A stretch of 64,000 nt of DNA from Streptomyces durocortorensis (GTDB lineage: Bacteria; Actinomycetota; Actinomycetes; Streptomycetales; Streptomycetaceae): the NCBI RefSeq assembly GCF_031760065.1, contig NZ_CP134500.1, positions 4,526,001 through 4,590,000 of the forward strand, given 5' to 3'. Position 1 is the stretch's first letter. Each line of letters begins with the position of its first letter. Under the pieces are notes generated by a model, which was given only the letters and a program-made list of their open reading frames with translations, had not been told where the DNA came from and searched no databases. Positions 15,891 through 24,850 of the stretch are shown piece by piece. Both the position numbers and the translations under genes were made by a program.

Positions 15891-17258
15891 ATGCGACTTG
15901 TCACCGCACGGGCATCCCGGCCGAGAACCCGGCCGACGAAAACCCGGCGCAACGCCGCCCTCGCCGTCCTGCTCGCCCTCGCCCTCGCCGCCCCGGCGAC
16001 CGCTGTCGCCACCGCCGAGACCCCCGCACCGAACGCCGCCGTCGCCGCCGACGAGCGGACGCTCCAGTACGAGATCACCGGGCGCATCACCCCCGCCGCC
16101 CGTACCGGGATCGCCCGCGTGGGCGTCTCCATCGACGAGGTGCACGACCACGGCATCGTCATCACCGCGGACACCACCCAGGCCGGGAAGCTCCGGGCGC
16201 TCGGTCACGTACTGGAGGCCCTGCCCGCCCCGGGCGCCGAGTCGCACGCGGCGGACGGCGTCGGGGTCCGGGACTTCCCGCCCGCCGACTCCCGCTACCA
16301 CAACTACGCCGAGATGACCGCGGCGATCGACGCGCGCATCGCCGCCAACCCCTCGATCATGAGCAAGCGCGTCATCGGGAAGACCTACCAGGGCCGGGAC
16401 ATCGTCGCGATCAAGATCAGCGACAACGTCGGCACCGACGAGGCCGAGCCCGAGGTGCTGTTCACCGCCCACCAGCACGCCCGCGAGCACCTGACCGTCG
16501 AGATGGCGCTCTACCTGCTCCGCGAGTTCGCCGAGGGCTACGGCTCCGACTCCCGGATCACCCGGGCCGTCGACGGGCGCGAGCTGTGGATCATCCCGGA
16601 CATGAACCCGGACGGCGGCGAGTACGACATCGCCACCGGCTCGTACCGCAGCTGGCGCAAGAACCGGCAGCCCAACTCCGGCTCCAGCGCGGTCGGCACC
16701 GACCTCAACCGCAACTGGGCCTACAAGTGGGGCTGCTGCGGCGGGTCCTCCTCCAGCCCCTCCTCGGCGACGTACCGGGGTACGGGCCCCGAGTCCGCGC
16801 CGGAGACGAGGGTCGTGTCGGACTTCGTACGCAGTCGCGTGGTCGGCGGCAAGCAGCAGATCACGGCGGCCATCGACTTCCACACGTACAGCGAGCTGGT
16901 GCTCTGGCCGTACGGCTACACCTACGCCGACACGGCGCCCGGCATGACCGCCGACGACCGCAACGCGTTCGCCGCGGTGGGCCGCAAGATGGCGGCGAGC
17001 AACGGGTACACCGCCGAGCAGTCCAGCGACCTCTACATCACCGACGGTTCGATCGACGACTGGCTGTGGGGCTCGCAGAGGATCTTCGGCTACACCTTCG
17101 AGATGTACCCGCGCTCGTCGTGGAGCGGCGGCTTCTATCCGCCCGACGAGGTCATCGAGCGCGAGACCTCCCGCAACCGGGACGCGGTGCTGCAACTGAT
17201 CGAGAACGCCGACTGCATGTACCGGTCGATCGGCAAGGAGGCGCAGTACTGCACGTGA
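15891..17258 (+). CDS. Secreted M14 zinc carboxypeptidase
   Basis: 455 residues. Signal peptide ([23 protein letters not shown]), a propeptide-like segment to about residue 130, then a peptidase M14 domain. Zinc ligands are the His and Glu of HAREH and the His of IDFHTYSE. Substrate-binding Arg/Asn/Arg-type residues occur around [11 protein letters not shown] and [23 protein letters not shown], and the catalytic Glu is in YTFEMYP. This is the carboxypeptidase T/A-like type that removes C-terminal residues outside the cell. ATG at 15891 has CAGGAG upstream; an earlier ATG (15825) would put 22 residues before the signal peptide. Confidence 0.95.
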   Translation: MRLVTARASRPRTRPTKTRRNAALAVLLALALAAPATAVATAETPAPNAAVAADERTLQYEITGRITPAARTGIARVGVSIDEVHDHGIVITADTTQAGKLRALGHVLEALPAPGAESHAADGVGVRDFPPADSRYHNYAEMTAAIDARIAANPSIMSKRVIGKTYQGRDIVAIKISDNVGTDEAEPEVLFTAHQHAREHLTVEMALYLLREFAEGYGSDSRITRAVDGRELWIIPDMNPDGGEYDIATGSYRSWRKNRQPNSGSSAVGTDLNRNWAYKWGCCGGSSSSPSSATYRGTGPESAPETRVVSDFVRSRVVGGKQQITAAIDFHTYSELVLWPYGYTYADTAPGMTADDRNAFAAVGRKMAASNGYTAEQSSDLYITDGSIDDWLWGSQRIFGYTFEMYPRSSWSGGFYPPDEVIERETSRNRDAVLQLIENADCMYRSIGKEAQYCT

Positions 17259-17277
17259 CGGGCCGAAGCCGACCCTG

Positions 17278-17313
17278 CTCCGGTGCGGGCCCCGGCACGG
17301 GCCCGCACCGGAG
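17278..17313. terminator. Bidirectional terminator between carboxypeptidase and vapC
   Basis: Perfect 15-bp arms (17278-17292 and 17299-17313) with a 6-nt loop, in the 57-bp gap between convergent genes. Confidence 0.85.
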
Positions 17314-17315
17314 TC

Positions 17316-17726
17316 TCAGGCCACGTCGTGAACGCTGTGCTCGCCGAGGTCCGGGGCGTGCCGGGCGACCGTGCGGTAGTCGAGGTCGTCATGGAGGACC
17401 GTCAGGCCGTGATGGGCCGCCGTGGCCGCGATGACGAGGTCCACGGCGGAGGCGCTGCGGTGCTGCCCGGCGCGTGCCATGCGGTGCTGGACCGAGGCGA
17501 TCCAGCGCCCTGCGCTCTTCGGCACCGCGACGTCCGGGTAGAGGTCGGTGAACATCTCCACGATCTCGTCGTACTCGCGTGCGTTCCGGGCGCCGTACAG
17601 GAACTCCGCCCGCTGCGGGTAGCAGGAGGCGACCGTTCCGGCCTCGATCGCATCGGACCACACCGACTGCAGAGCGGTGTCGGAGAGCAGCCGCACGAGG
17701 CCCGACGTGTCGAGCAGGTAGATCAC
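17316..17726 (-). CDS. vapC: PIN-domain toxin, VapC family
   Basis: 136 residues. The PIN acidic residues are visible: Asp in YLLDTSGLVRLL, Glu in QRAEFLYG, Asp in AVDLVIAATA and Asp in VLHDDLDY. VapC toxins are Mg-dependent ribonucleases, often cutting tRNA or rRNA; the target here cannot be read from sequence. Its ATG overlaps the vapB stop (ATGA, 17723-17726), as in most VapBC operons. Confidence 0.94.
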   Translation of the reverse strand: MIYLLDTSGLVRLLSDTALQSVWSDAIEAGTVASCYPQRAEFLYGARNAREYDEIVEMFTDLYPDVAVPKSAGRWIASVQHRMARAGQHRSASAVDLVIAATAAHHGLTVLHDDLDYRTVARHAPDLGEHSVHDVA

Positions 17727-17944
17727 TGACCGCCCTTCTCCGCCCGGTGCCGCCGCTCGGCGTCCTCGACCGCGCCCCAGTCGCGTGCGCGCTCGAAGTG
17801 GCGGCTGATCCGTGCCGCACGCTCCTGCTGTTCCGCGTAGAAGCGCAGGGCGATGTTGACGGTCTCCTTCTTCGTCCGCGCCTTGGACAGGGTCATCGCC
17901 CGCTCCAGCGCTTCATCGTCTATGTCGATCTGCGTCACCGACAT
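17723..17944 (-). CDS. vapB: VapB-type antitoxin
   Basis: 73 residues. The N-terminal ribbon-helix-helix-like segment (TQIDIDDEALERAMTLSKARTKKETVNIALRFY) suits DNA binding; the charged C-terminal tail (HFERARDWGAVEDAERRHRAEK) is the likely toxin-neutralising part. VapB with VapC usually represses its own promoter, and a strong inverted repeat lies just upstream (17967-18006). GGGAGG upstream of the ATG supports the start. Confidence 0.92.
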   Translation of the reverse strand: MSVTQIDIDDEALERAMTLSKARTKKETVNIALRFYAEQQERAARISRHFERARDWGAVEDAERRHRAEKGGQ

Positions 17945-17966
17945 GTCCGGCCTCCCGCTGTGTGGC

Positions 17967-18006
17967 GATGTTGGTGATGTACAAAGAACTATATGGCACC
18001 AACATC
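17967..18006. promoter_or_regulatory. 10-bp inverted repeat, probable VapBC operator
   Basis: GATGTTGGTG (17967-17976) and CACCAACATC (17997-18006) are perfect inverted copies, 20 bp apart and 30 bp centre to centre, about three helical turns. The spacer is AT-rich and holds TATAGT on the minus strand, a possible -10 for vapB. The nearer arm is 23 bases upstream of vapB and the other 37 upstream of glmS. Confidence 0.72.
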
Positions 18007-18030
18007 TCTCCCGCGAGCCGCTTCCGGCCT

Positions 18031-18036
18031 TATGGT
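18031..18036 (+). promoter_or_regulatory. glmS: Leaderless-type -10 element of glmS
   Basis: TATGGT lies 6 bases before the glmS ATG with no Shine-Dalgarno between, so the start of transcription should coincide with the start codon. The -35 is weak. Confidence 0.55.
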
Positions 18037-18042
18037 GCCGCT

Positions 18043-19890
18043 ATGTGCGGAATCGTGGGATATGTCGGTGGGCAGTCGGCGCAGGACGTCGTCGTCGCGG
18101 GACTCAAGCGCCTCGAATACCGGGGCTACGACTCGGCGGGTGTCGCCGTTCTCGCGGACGGCGGGCTCGCCGCCGCGAAGAAGGCGGGCAAGCTCGTCAA
18201 TCTGGAGAAGGAGCTGGGGGACCGGCCGCTGCCGGCCGGGCGGACCGGGATCGGGCACACGCGGTGGGCGACGCACGGGGCGCCCAACGACGCCAACGCC
18301 CACCCCCACCTGGACAACGCGGGGCGCGTCGCCGTCGTCCACAACGGGATCATCGAGAACTTCGCGGCCCTGCGGCGCGAGCTGACCGGGCGCGGGCACG
18401 CCCTGGAGTCGGACACGGACACCGAGGTCGTCGCGCACCTGCTGGCCGAGGCGTACTCGGCGGGCCCGGACCTCGCGGACGCGATGCGGCAGGTGTGCCG
18501 GCGGCTGGAAGGGGCGTTCACCCTCGTCGCCGTGCACGCGGACCAGCCGGACGTGGTGGTCGGCGCCCGGCGCAACTCACCGCTCGTCGTGGGCGTCGGG
18601 CAGGACGAGTGGTTCCTCGCCTCCGACGTCGCCGCGTTCATCGCCCACACCCGTACCGCCATCGAGCTGGGCCAGGACCAGGTCGTCGAGCTGAGCCGCG
18701 AGGGCGTCACCGTCACCGGGTTCGACGGGGACCTCGCCGAGGTGCGCGAGTACCACGTCGACTGGGACGCCTCCGCCGCCGAGAAGGGCGGGTACGCCTC
18801 CTTCATGCTCAAGGAGATCGCCGACCAGCCCCAGGCCGTCGCCGACACCCTCCTCGGCCGGATCGACGGCGAGGGCTCGCTCCACCTCGACGAGGTACGC
18901 ATCCCGGACGCCGAACTCCGCGAGATCGACAAGGTCGTCATCGTCGCCTGCGGGACCGCCTTCCACGCCGGAATGATCGCCAAGTACGCCATCGAGCACT
19001 GGACCCGGCTGCCCTGCGAGACCGAGCTGGCCAGCGAGTTCCGCTACCGCGACCCGATCCTCGACCAGCGCACCCTCGTCGTCGCCATCTCCCAGTCCGG
19101 CGAGACCATGGACACCCTGATGGCGCTGCGCCACGCCCGCGAACAGGGCGCCAAGGTGCTCGCCATCTGCAATACGAACGGCTCGACCATTCCCCGGGAA
19201 TCCGACGCCGTCCTCTACACCCACGCCGGGCCCGAGGTCGCCGTCGCCTCCACCAAGGCCTTCCTCACCCAGCTCGTCGCCTGCTACCTCGTCGCCCTCT
19301 ACCTGGGCCAGCTCCACGGCACCAAGTGGGCCGACGAGATCCGGACCGTCGTACGCCAGCTCGCCGCGATCTCCGCCGAGGTCGGACGCGTCCTGACGAC
19401 CATGGAGCCCGTCCGCGAGCTGGCCCGCTCCCTCGCCCACCACGACACCGTCCTCTTCCTCGGGCGCCACGTCGGCTACCCGGTCGCCCTCGAAGGCGCG
19501 CTCAAGCTCAAGGAACTCGCCTACATGCACGCCGAAGGCTTCGCGGCCGGGGAGCTCAAGCACGGGCCGATCGCGCTCATCGAGGAAGGCCTTCCGGTCG
19601 TCGTCATCGTGCCGTCGCCACGCGGGCGTTCGGTGCTCCACGACAAGATCGTCTCCAACATCCAGGAGATCCGGGCCCGGGGCGCGCTCACCGTCGTCGT
19701 CGCCGAGGAGGGCGACCGGGCCGTCGTCCCGTACGCCGACCACCTCATCACCGTCCCCGCAACGCCTACGCTGCTTCAGCCGCTGGTCGCCACCGTGCCG
19801 CTCCAGGTCTTCGCCTGCGAGCTGGCGACGGCCCGCGGCAACGAAGTGGACCAGCCGCGCAATCTGGCGAAGTCCGTGACCGTGGAGTGA
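18043..19890 (+). CDS. glmS: Glutamine-fructose-6-phosphate aminotransferase
   Basis: Makes glucosamine-6-phosphate from fructose-6-phosphate and glutamine, feeding GlmM. 615 residues, normal length. The mature N-terminal Cys2 (MCGIVGYVG) is the glutaminase nucleophile. GHTRWATHG and the NGIIEN region follow. Two SIS domains carry CGTAFHAG, SQSGETMDTL, STKAF and ELKHGPIALIE, and the protein ends KSVTVE as is typical. ATG at 18043 is fixed by the need for Cys2. No glmS ribozyme-like leader is expected, as the start looks leaderless. Confidence 0.98.
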   Translation: MCGIVGYVGGQSAQDVVVAGLKRLEYRGYDSAGVAVLADGGLAAAKKAGKLVNLEKELGDRPLPAGRTGIGHTRWATHGAPNDANAHPHLDNAGRVAVVHNGIIENFAALRRELTGRGHALESDTDTEVVAHLLAEAYSAGPDLADAMRQVCRRLEGAFTLVAVHADQPDVVVGARRNSPLVVGVGQDEWFLASDVAAFIAHTRTAIELGQDQVVELSREGVTVTGFDGDLAEVREYHVDWDASAAEKGGYASFMLKEIADQPQAVADTLLGRIDGEGSLHLDEVRIPDAELREIDKVVIVACGTAFHAGMIAKYAIEHWTRLPCETELASEFRYRDPILDQRTLVVAISQSGETMDTLMALRHAREQGAKVLAICNTNGSTIPRESDAVLYTHAGPEVAVASTKAFLTQLVACYLVALYLGQLHGTKWADEIRTVVRQLAAISAEVGRVLTTMEPVRELARSLAHHDTVLFLGRHVGYPVALEGALKLKELAYMHAEGFAAGELKHGPIALIEEGLPVVVIVPSPRGRSVLHDKIVSNIQEIRARGALTVVVAEEGDRAVVPYADHLITVPATPTLLQPLVATVPLQVFACELATARGNEVDQPRNLAKSVTVE

Positions 19891-19950
19891 GTGGAGCGAC
19901 CCGGGGTGTCCCCGGGTCGCGAGAACGACAGGGATGGCGAGGGTGGGGTC

Positions 19951-20319
19951 GTGATCATTGGGGTCGGCATCGACGTGGCCGAGATCGAGCGCTTCGGCGC
20001 GGCGCTGGAGCGTACGCCCCAGCTGGCGGACCGGCTCTTCGTCGAGGGCGAGCTGACACTGCCCAGCGGCGAGCGGCGCGGAATCGCCTCGCTCGCCGCC
20101 CGGTTCGCCGCGAAGGAGGCCCTGGCCAAGGCGCTCGGCGCGCCCGGCGGGCTGCTCTGGAGCGACGCGGAGGTCTGGGTCGAGGAGAGCGGGCAGCCCC
20201 GGCTGCGGGTGAGCGGCACGGTCGCCGCCCGCGCCGCCGAACTGGGCGTGCGCGGCTGGCACGTCTCGCTCAGCCATGACGCGGGAGTCGCATCAGCGGT
20301 GGTGATCGCGGAAGGGTGA
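19951..20319 (+). CDS. acpS: Holo-[acyl-carrier-protein] synthase
   Basis: Transfers phosphopantetheine from CoA to apo-ACP. 122 residues. Seen: the N-terminal [14 protein letters not shown] (metal-binding Asp), [13 protein letters not shown] (catalytic/metal Glu) and the C-terminal [20 protein letters not shown]. The GTG at 19951 gives the standard N-terminus. It follows glmS by 60 bp. Degenerate copies of its last codons lie in the next 170 bases. Confidence 0.97.
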   Translation: MIIGVGIDVAEIERFGAALERTPQLADRLFVEGELTLPSGERRGIASLAARFAAKEALAKALGAPGGLLWSDAEVWVEESGQPRLRVSGTVAARAAELGVRGWHVSLSHDAGVASAVVIAEG

Positions 20320-20492
20320 GCCGGGGCGGGTATCCGCCGTCGTGACCGCGGAAGGGGGCGCCCATGCCGCGCCGCCGTGATCGCGGCGGGGTGAGCACGC
20401 GGCTCCACGCGTGCGGTGCCCGCTGTCCCGGTCGTCCCGGGCCGCCACGCCCCGCGGGGCTGGCGTCCGCCGTCGTGATCGCCCAGGGTTGG
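20288..20492 (+). repeat. Degenerate repeats of the acpS 3' end
   Basis: The last acpS codons (20288-20319, GTCGCATCAGCGGTGGTGAT...) resemble three downstream segments: 20328-20358, 20370-20395 and 20458-20492. Each has a core close to GCCGTCGTGATCGCGG. Two would encode VSAVVTAEG and LASAVVIAQG if read in the right frame, but the frames differ from acpS. They look like duplicated and decayed gene ends. Confidence 0.6.
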
Positions 20493-20496
20493 ACCC

Positions 20497-21945
20497 ATGC
20501 GACGTGCCTACAGCGTGGAGACCGTACGGGCCGCCGAGGCCGCCCTCATGCAGCGACTGCCCGAGGGTGCCCTGATGCAGCGCGCCGCCGCCGGACTCGC
20601 CGTGGCCTGCGGCGATCTGCTGCGCCGCGGCGGCCGGGTGTACGGGGCCCGGGTCCTGCTCCTCGTCGGCAGCGGGGACAACGGCGGCGACGCCCTGTAC
20701 GCGGGCGCCCGGCTCGCCCGTCGGGGGGCGGGTGTCCGGGCCCTGCTGCTCGCCCCCGACCGGGCCCACCCGGGTGGCCTCGCCGCGTTCCTCGCCGCCG
20801 GGGGGCAGGTCGTCGACGGGCCGGACGGGCTGGGCGTGCTCGACCTCATCGTGGACGGCATCACCGGCATCGGCGGGCGCGGCGGACTGCGCGCGGACGC
20901 CACCGAGCTGCTGGACGCGGTGACCCGGGACCGTACCCCGGTCATCGCCGTCGACCTGCCGAGCGGGGTGGAGGCGGACACCGGCGAGGTCCACGGCGAT
21001 GCCGTGCGGGCGGACGCGACGGTCACCTTCGGCACGTACAAGCCGGGCCTCCTCATCGACCCGGCCGCCGAACACGCGGGCGCCCTGCGGCTGGTGGACA
21101 TCGGGCTCGGCCCGGACCTGCCCGAGCCGCCGGACCTGGAGGCGCTCCAGTACGCGGACGTCGCGGCCCTGCTGCCGGTGCCGGGCGGCGAGAGCGACAA
21201 GTACCGGCGCGGGGTCGTCGGCGTCGTCGCCGGGTCCGAGCGCTACCCGGGCGCCGCCGTCCTCGCGGTCGCGGGCGCGCTGCGCGGCGGGGCCGGGGCC
21301 GTGCGGTACGTCGGACCGGGCGCGGACGCGGTGATCGGCCGCTACCCCGAGGCGCTGGTGCACGCGGGGCCGCCGTCGAAGGCCGGGCGGGTGCAGGCCT
21401 GGGTGGTCGGGCCGGGGCTCGGGGACGGGCGGGAGGCGGAGGCGGCCGTTGCCGACGTGCTGGCCGCCGACGTCCCGGTGCTGGTCGACGCGGACGGGCT
21501 GCGGCTGCTGGACGCCGAGACCGTGCGGACCCGGACCGCCCCGACCGTACTGACCCCGCACGCGGGGGAGGCCGCCGCCCTGCTCTCCACGGCTCGGGAG
21601 GACGTCGAGGCCGGGCGGCTCGCCGCCGTCCGCGAACTGGCCGCCCGCTACCGCGCCACCGTGCTCCTCAAGGGCTCCACGACCCTGGTCGCGGAGGCCC
21701 GGGACACCCCCGTACGGGTCAACCCGACCGGCACGGCCTGGCTCGCCACGGCGGGCAGCGGCGATGTGCTCTCCGGGCTGACGGGGTCCCTCCTCGCGGC
21801 CGGGCTCGCCCCGCGCGACGCCGCGTCCGTGGGCGCGTATCTCCACGGACTCGCCGCCCGGCACGGCTCCGACGGGGCCCCGCTCTCCGCGCAGGACGTC
21901 GCCGACGGCATCCCGGCCGCCTGGCGCGACGTGCGGGCGGGCTGA
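20497..21945 (+). CDS. nnr: Bifunctional NAD(P)H-hydrate epimerase/ADP-dependent dehydratase
   Basis: Repairs NAD(P)HX, the damaged hydrated cofactor. 482 residues with two domains. The N-terminal YjeF_N epimerase (about 1-215) has VGSGDNGGDALYAGARL and VDLPSGVEADTG. The C-terminal ribokinase-like ADP-dependent dehydratase (about 220-480) has LTPHAGEAAALL, LLKGSTTLVA and the nucleotide-binding NPTGTAWLATAGSGDVLSGL. This fusion is common in actinobacteria. Little Shine-Dalgarno sequence is present before the ATG. Confidence 0.96.
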   Translation: MRRAYSVETVRAAEAALMQRLPEGALMQRAAAGLAVACGDLLRRGGRVYGARVLLLVGSGDNGGDALYAGARLARRGAGVRALLLAPDRAHPGGLAAFLAAGGQVVDGPDGLGVLDLIVDGITGIGGRGGLRADATELLDAVTRDRTPVIAVDLPSGVEADTGEVHGDAVRADATVTFGTYKPGLLIDPAAEHAGALRLVDIGLGPDLPEPPDLEALQYADVAALLPVPGGESDKYRRGVVGVVAGSERYPGAAVLAVAGALRGGAGAVRYVGPGADAVIGRYPEALVHAGPPSKAGRVQAWVVGPGLGDGREAEAAVADVLAADVPVLVDADGLRLLDAETVRTRTAPTVLTPHAGEAAALLSTAREDVEAGRLAAVRELAARYRATVLLKGSTTLVAEARDTPVRVNPTGTAWLATAGSGDVLSGLTGSLLAAGLAPRDAASVGAYLHGLAARHGSDGAPLSAQDVADGIPAAWRDVRAG

Positions 21946-21989
21946 GGCGGGGCGAGGGTGGGAGGCCCGGCAGGAGGGTGGTCCGGACA

Positions 21990-22376
21990 GTGAGCGGCAG
22001 CGCATCGGTACGTGTACGCAGGGTCTACGACCCGCCCGAGGACGGCGACGGCACCCGGGTCCTCGTCGACCGGCTCTGGCCCCGGGGCGTTGCCAAGGAG
22101 CGGGCCGCGATCGACGTATGGCTGAAGGACGTCATGCCCTCGGACGAACTGCGCTCCTGGTACCACCAGGACCGCTCCGGCGCGCGTTACGACACCTTCG
22201 TCGAGCGCTACCGCACCGAGCTGGACGACCCGGCGCACACGGAGGCCGTCGAGCGGCTCGTCGGGCTGGTGCGCGGGGGCGGGCACGTCACGCTGGTCAC
22301 CGCCGTCAAGGACGTGGCCGGCAGCCACGTCCCGGTCCTGGTCGACCACCTCCGGCATGTGATGAAACGTACATAG
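21990..22376 (+). CDS. DUF488 family protein
   Basis: 128 residues with the family signature RVYDPPEDGDGTRVLVDRLWPRGVAKERAAIDVWLKDVMPSDELRSWYH, resembling E. coli YeaO. No reaction is known for this branch. GTG at 21990 is preceded by AGGAGG at 21972-21977, a rather long spacing of 12. A GTG at 21978 is also in frame, so the start is uncertain by a few codons. Confidence 0.88.
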   Translation: MSGSASVRVRRVYDPPEDGDGTRVLVDRLWPRGVAKERAAIDVWLKDVMPSDELRSWYHQDRSGARYDTFVERYRTELDDPAHTEAVERLVGLVRGGGHVTLVTAVKDVAGSHVPVLVDHLRHVMKRT

Positions 22377-22436
22377 GCCTGGATACCGGCGTGCGCTGCC
22401 CGGGTGGCGGCAGGCGCCTCTGAGACACTGGGCGCG

Positions 22437-23615
22437 ATGAACGAGACTGCGTCCCTGAGAGCCCGTGCCGAGATCGACCTCGCCGCGCTGCGCGCCAACG
22501 TGCGCGTTCTGCGTGGGCGGGCGGCCGGTGCGCAGCTCATGGCCGTGGTGAAGTCCGACGGGTACGGGCACGGGGCCGTGCCGTGCGCGCGGGCCGCCCG
22601 CGAGGCCGGGGCGGCCTGGCTCGGCACCGCGACCCCGCACGAGGCCCTCGCCCTGCGGGCGGCCGGACTCGACGGCCGGATCATGTGCTGGCTGTGGACG
22701 CCCGGCGGCCCCTGGCGCGAGGCGATCGAGGCCGACATCGACGTGTCGGTCAGCGGTATGTGGGCCCTGCGCGAGGTCATCGCCGCCGCCGCGGCCGCCG
22801 GGCGCCCGGCCAGGATCCAGCTCAAGGCCGACACCGGCCTCGGCCGCAGCGGCTGCCAGCCCGCCGACTGGCCCGAACTCGTCGCCGGGGCCCGTGACGC
22901 CGAGCGGACCGGACGCGTCAAGGTCACCGGCCTGTGGTCGCACTTCGCCTGCGCCGACGAGCCTGGCCACCCCTCGATCGCCGCGCAGCTCGGCGTGTTC
23001 CGGGACCTGGTCGCGTACGCCGAGAAGGAGGGCGTGGACCCCGAGGTGCGGCACCTGGCCAACTCCCCGGCCACGCTGACGATCCCCGAGGCGCACTTCG
23101 ACCTCGTACGGACCGGGATCGCGATGTACGGCATCTCGCCGAGCCCCGAGCTGGGCACGCCCGCCGACTTCGGGCTGCGCCCGGTGATGACGCTCGCGGC
23201 CTCCCTCGCCCTGGTCAAGGACGCCCCGGCCGGACACGGCGTCAGCTACGGCCACCACTACGTGACCCCCGCCGAGACGACCCTCGGCCTGATCCCCGTC
23301 GGCTACGCGGACGGCATCCCGCGCCACGCGTCGGGCCGGGGCCCCGTCCTGGTCGGCGGGCGGACGCGTACGGCGGCGGGCCGCATCGCCATGGACCAGT
23401 TCGTCGTCGACCTCGGCGGCGACCGGCCCGAACCGGGCGCTGAGGCGGTGCTGTTCGGCCCGGGCGACCGGGGCGAGCCGAGCGTCGAGGACTGGGCGGT
23501 GGCCGCCGACACCATCGGGTACGAGATCGTCACCCGGATCGGGACCCGGGTGCCGAGGGTGTACGTGAACGGGACGGATGACCCGAACGAGGCGACCGGG
23601 GGCGTACCGCAGTGA
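22437..23615 (+). CDS. alr: Alanine racemase
   Basis: PLP enzyme that makes D-alanine for peptidoglycan. 392 residues. Seen: AEIDLAALRANV, the PLP-binding Lys in MAVVKSDGYGHG, LKADTGLGRSG, GLWSHFACAD, and in the C-terminal domain VSYGHHYVTPAETTLGLIPVGYADG (catalytic Tyr on the opposite side of the active site) and GRIAMDQFVVDLG. The ATG has no clear Shine-Dalgarno; GACACT 7 bases upstream could be a leaderless -10. Its stop overlaps the next start (GTGA). Confidence 0.98.
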   Translation: MNETASLRARAEIDLAALRANVRVLRGRAAGAQLMAVVKSDGYGHGAVPCARAAREAGAAWLGTATPHEALALRAAGLDGRIMCWLWTPGGPWREAIEADIDVSVSGMWALREVIAAAAAAGRPARIQLKADTGLGRSGCQPADWPELVAGARDAERTGRVKVTGLWSHFACADEPGHPSIAAQLGVFRDLVAYAEKEGVDPEVRHLANSPATLTIPEAHFDLVRTGIAMYGISPSPELGTPADFGLRPVMTLAASLALVKDAPAGHGVSYGHHYVTPAETTLGLIPVGYADGIPRHASGRGPVLVGGRTRTAAGRIAMDQFVVDLGGDRPEPGAEAVLFGPGDRGEPSVEDWAVAADTIGYEIVTRIGTRVPRVYVNGTDDPNEATGGVPQ

Positions 23616-24850
23616 GCGACAGCAGCGCGCGGGACGTGGTGGCGACCGCCGCCACGGCGGCCGGAGGGTGGCGCCGGGCGGGGATCGCCGGGGCCGCGAT
23701 AGGAGTGCTCGCCGCGGGTGCGGCGGCCGGGGTCGCGGTCGAGCGGCTCACCGTGGGGCGCGGCATGCGCAAGAAGGCCCGCCTCGCGCTGGACGCGACG
23801 GGCCCCTACGGCTCGCTGCGCGGCACCCCGGGCCGGGCCGTCGCCGAGGACGGCACGGAGCTGTACTACGAGGTCGACGAGGTGGAGGCGGGTCCGGGGG
23901 GTTCGGCGGGCGACGAGGCGCCCGGCACCCGGCGGCGCCGCCTCTTCGGCCGCAAGGCCCCCACCCCCGTCACCGTCGTCTTCAGCCACGGCTACTGCCT
24001 CGGCCAGGACTCCTGGCACTTCCAGCGGGCCGCCCTGCGCGGCCTCGTACGCGCCGTCTACTGGGACCAGCGCAGCCACGGCCGCTCCGAGCGCGGCCGG
24101 GACCAGGCGAACGGGGTGCCGGGCGGCATCGACCAGCTGGGCCGCGACCTGAAGGCGGTCATCGACACGGCGGCCCCCGAGGGTCCGCTCGTCCTGGTCG
24201 GGCACTCGATGGGCGGCATGACGATGATGGCGCTGGCCGACCAGTACCCGGCCCTGATCCGGGACCGGGTCGCCGCCGTCGCGCTGATCGGCACCTCCAG
24301 CGGCAGGCTCACCGAGGTGAGCTTCGGGCTGCCGGTGGCGGGCGTGAACGCGGCGCGGCGGGTGCTGCCCGGGGTGCTGAAGGCGCTCGGTTCGCAGGCG
24401 GAGCTGGTGGAGAAGGGGCGGCGGGCCACGGCGGACCTGTTCGCCGGGATCGTCAAGCGGTACTCGTTCGGTTCGCGGGACGTGGACCCGGCGGTCGCCC
24501 GGTTCGCGGAGCGGCTGATCGAGTCGACCCCGATCGACGTGGTCGCCGAGTTCTACCCGGCCTTCACCGAGCACGACAAGAGCGCGGCGCTGCCCGCGTT
24601 CCGGGACGTGCCCGTCCTGATCCTGGCCGGGGAGAAGGAGCTGGTCACCCCCAGCTCGCACAGCGAGGCCATCGCGGACGTGCTGCCCGACGCCGAACTG
24701 GTCATCGTGCCGGACGCCGGGCACATGGTGATGCTGGAGCACCCGGAGACGGTCACCGACCGCCTGGCCGACCTGCTCGTACGCAGTGGCACCGTGGCTG
24801 CCGCTAACGTTGACGAGCATGGAAGCACCGCACAACAGCCCGGCCGCTGA
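23612..24850 (+). CDS. Alpha/beta hydrolase, membrane-anchored
   Basis: 412 residues. An N-terminal hydrophobic segment (IAGAAIGVLAAGAAAGVAVERL, about 25-46) suggests a membrane anchor. The alpha/beta-hydrolase core has the oxyanion region FSHGYCLGQDSW, the nucleophile elbow GHSMGGM, an Asp in PVLILAGEKELVTPSSHS and the catalytic His in PDAGHMVMLEHPE. Substrate unknown. It sits between alr and tsaE in a tight same-strand run, overlapping both, an arrangement shared with other actinobacteria. Confidence 0.93.
   Translation: MSDSSARDVVATAATAAGGWRRAGIAGAAIGVLAAGAAAGVAVERLTVGRGMRKKARLALDATGPYGSLRGTPGRAVAEDGTELYYEVDEVEAGPGGSAGDEAPGTRRRRLFGRKAPTPVTVVFSHGYCLGQDSWHFQRAALRGLVRAVYWDQRSHGRSERGRDQANGVPGGIDQLGRDLKAVIDTAAPEGPLVLVGHSMGGMTMMALADQYPALIRDRVAAVALIGTSSGRLTEVSFGLPVAGVNAARRVLPGVLKALGSQAELVEKGRRATADLFAGIVKRYSFGSRDVDPAVARFAERLIESTPIDVVAEFYPAFTEHDKSAALPAFRDVPVLILAGEKELVTPSSHSEAIADVLPDAELVIVPDAGHMVMLEHPETVTDRLADLLVRSGTVAAANVDEHGSTAQQPGR

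Noticed and set aside
20364..21989. Long N-terminal extension of the DUF488 gene across nnr
   Set aside because: The extension is an Arg/Gly-rich out-of-frame reading of nnr; the DUF488 homology starts near 21990.
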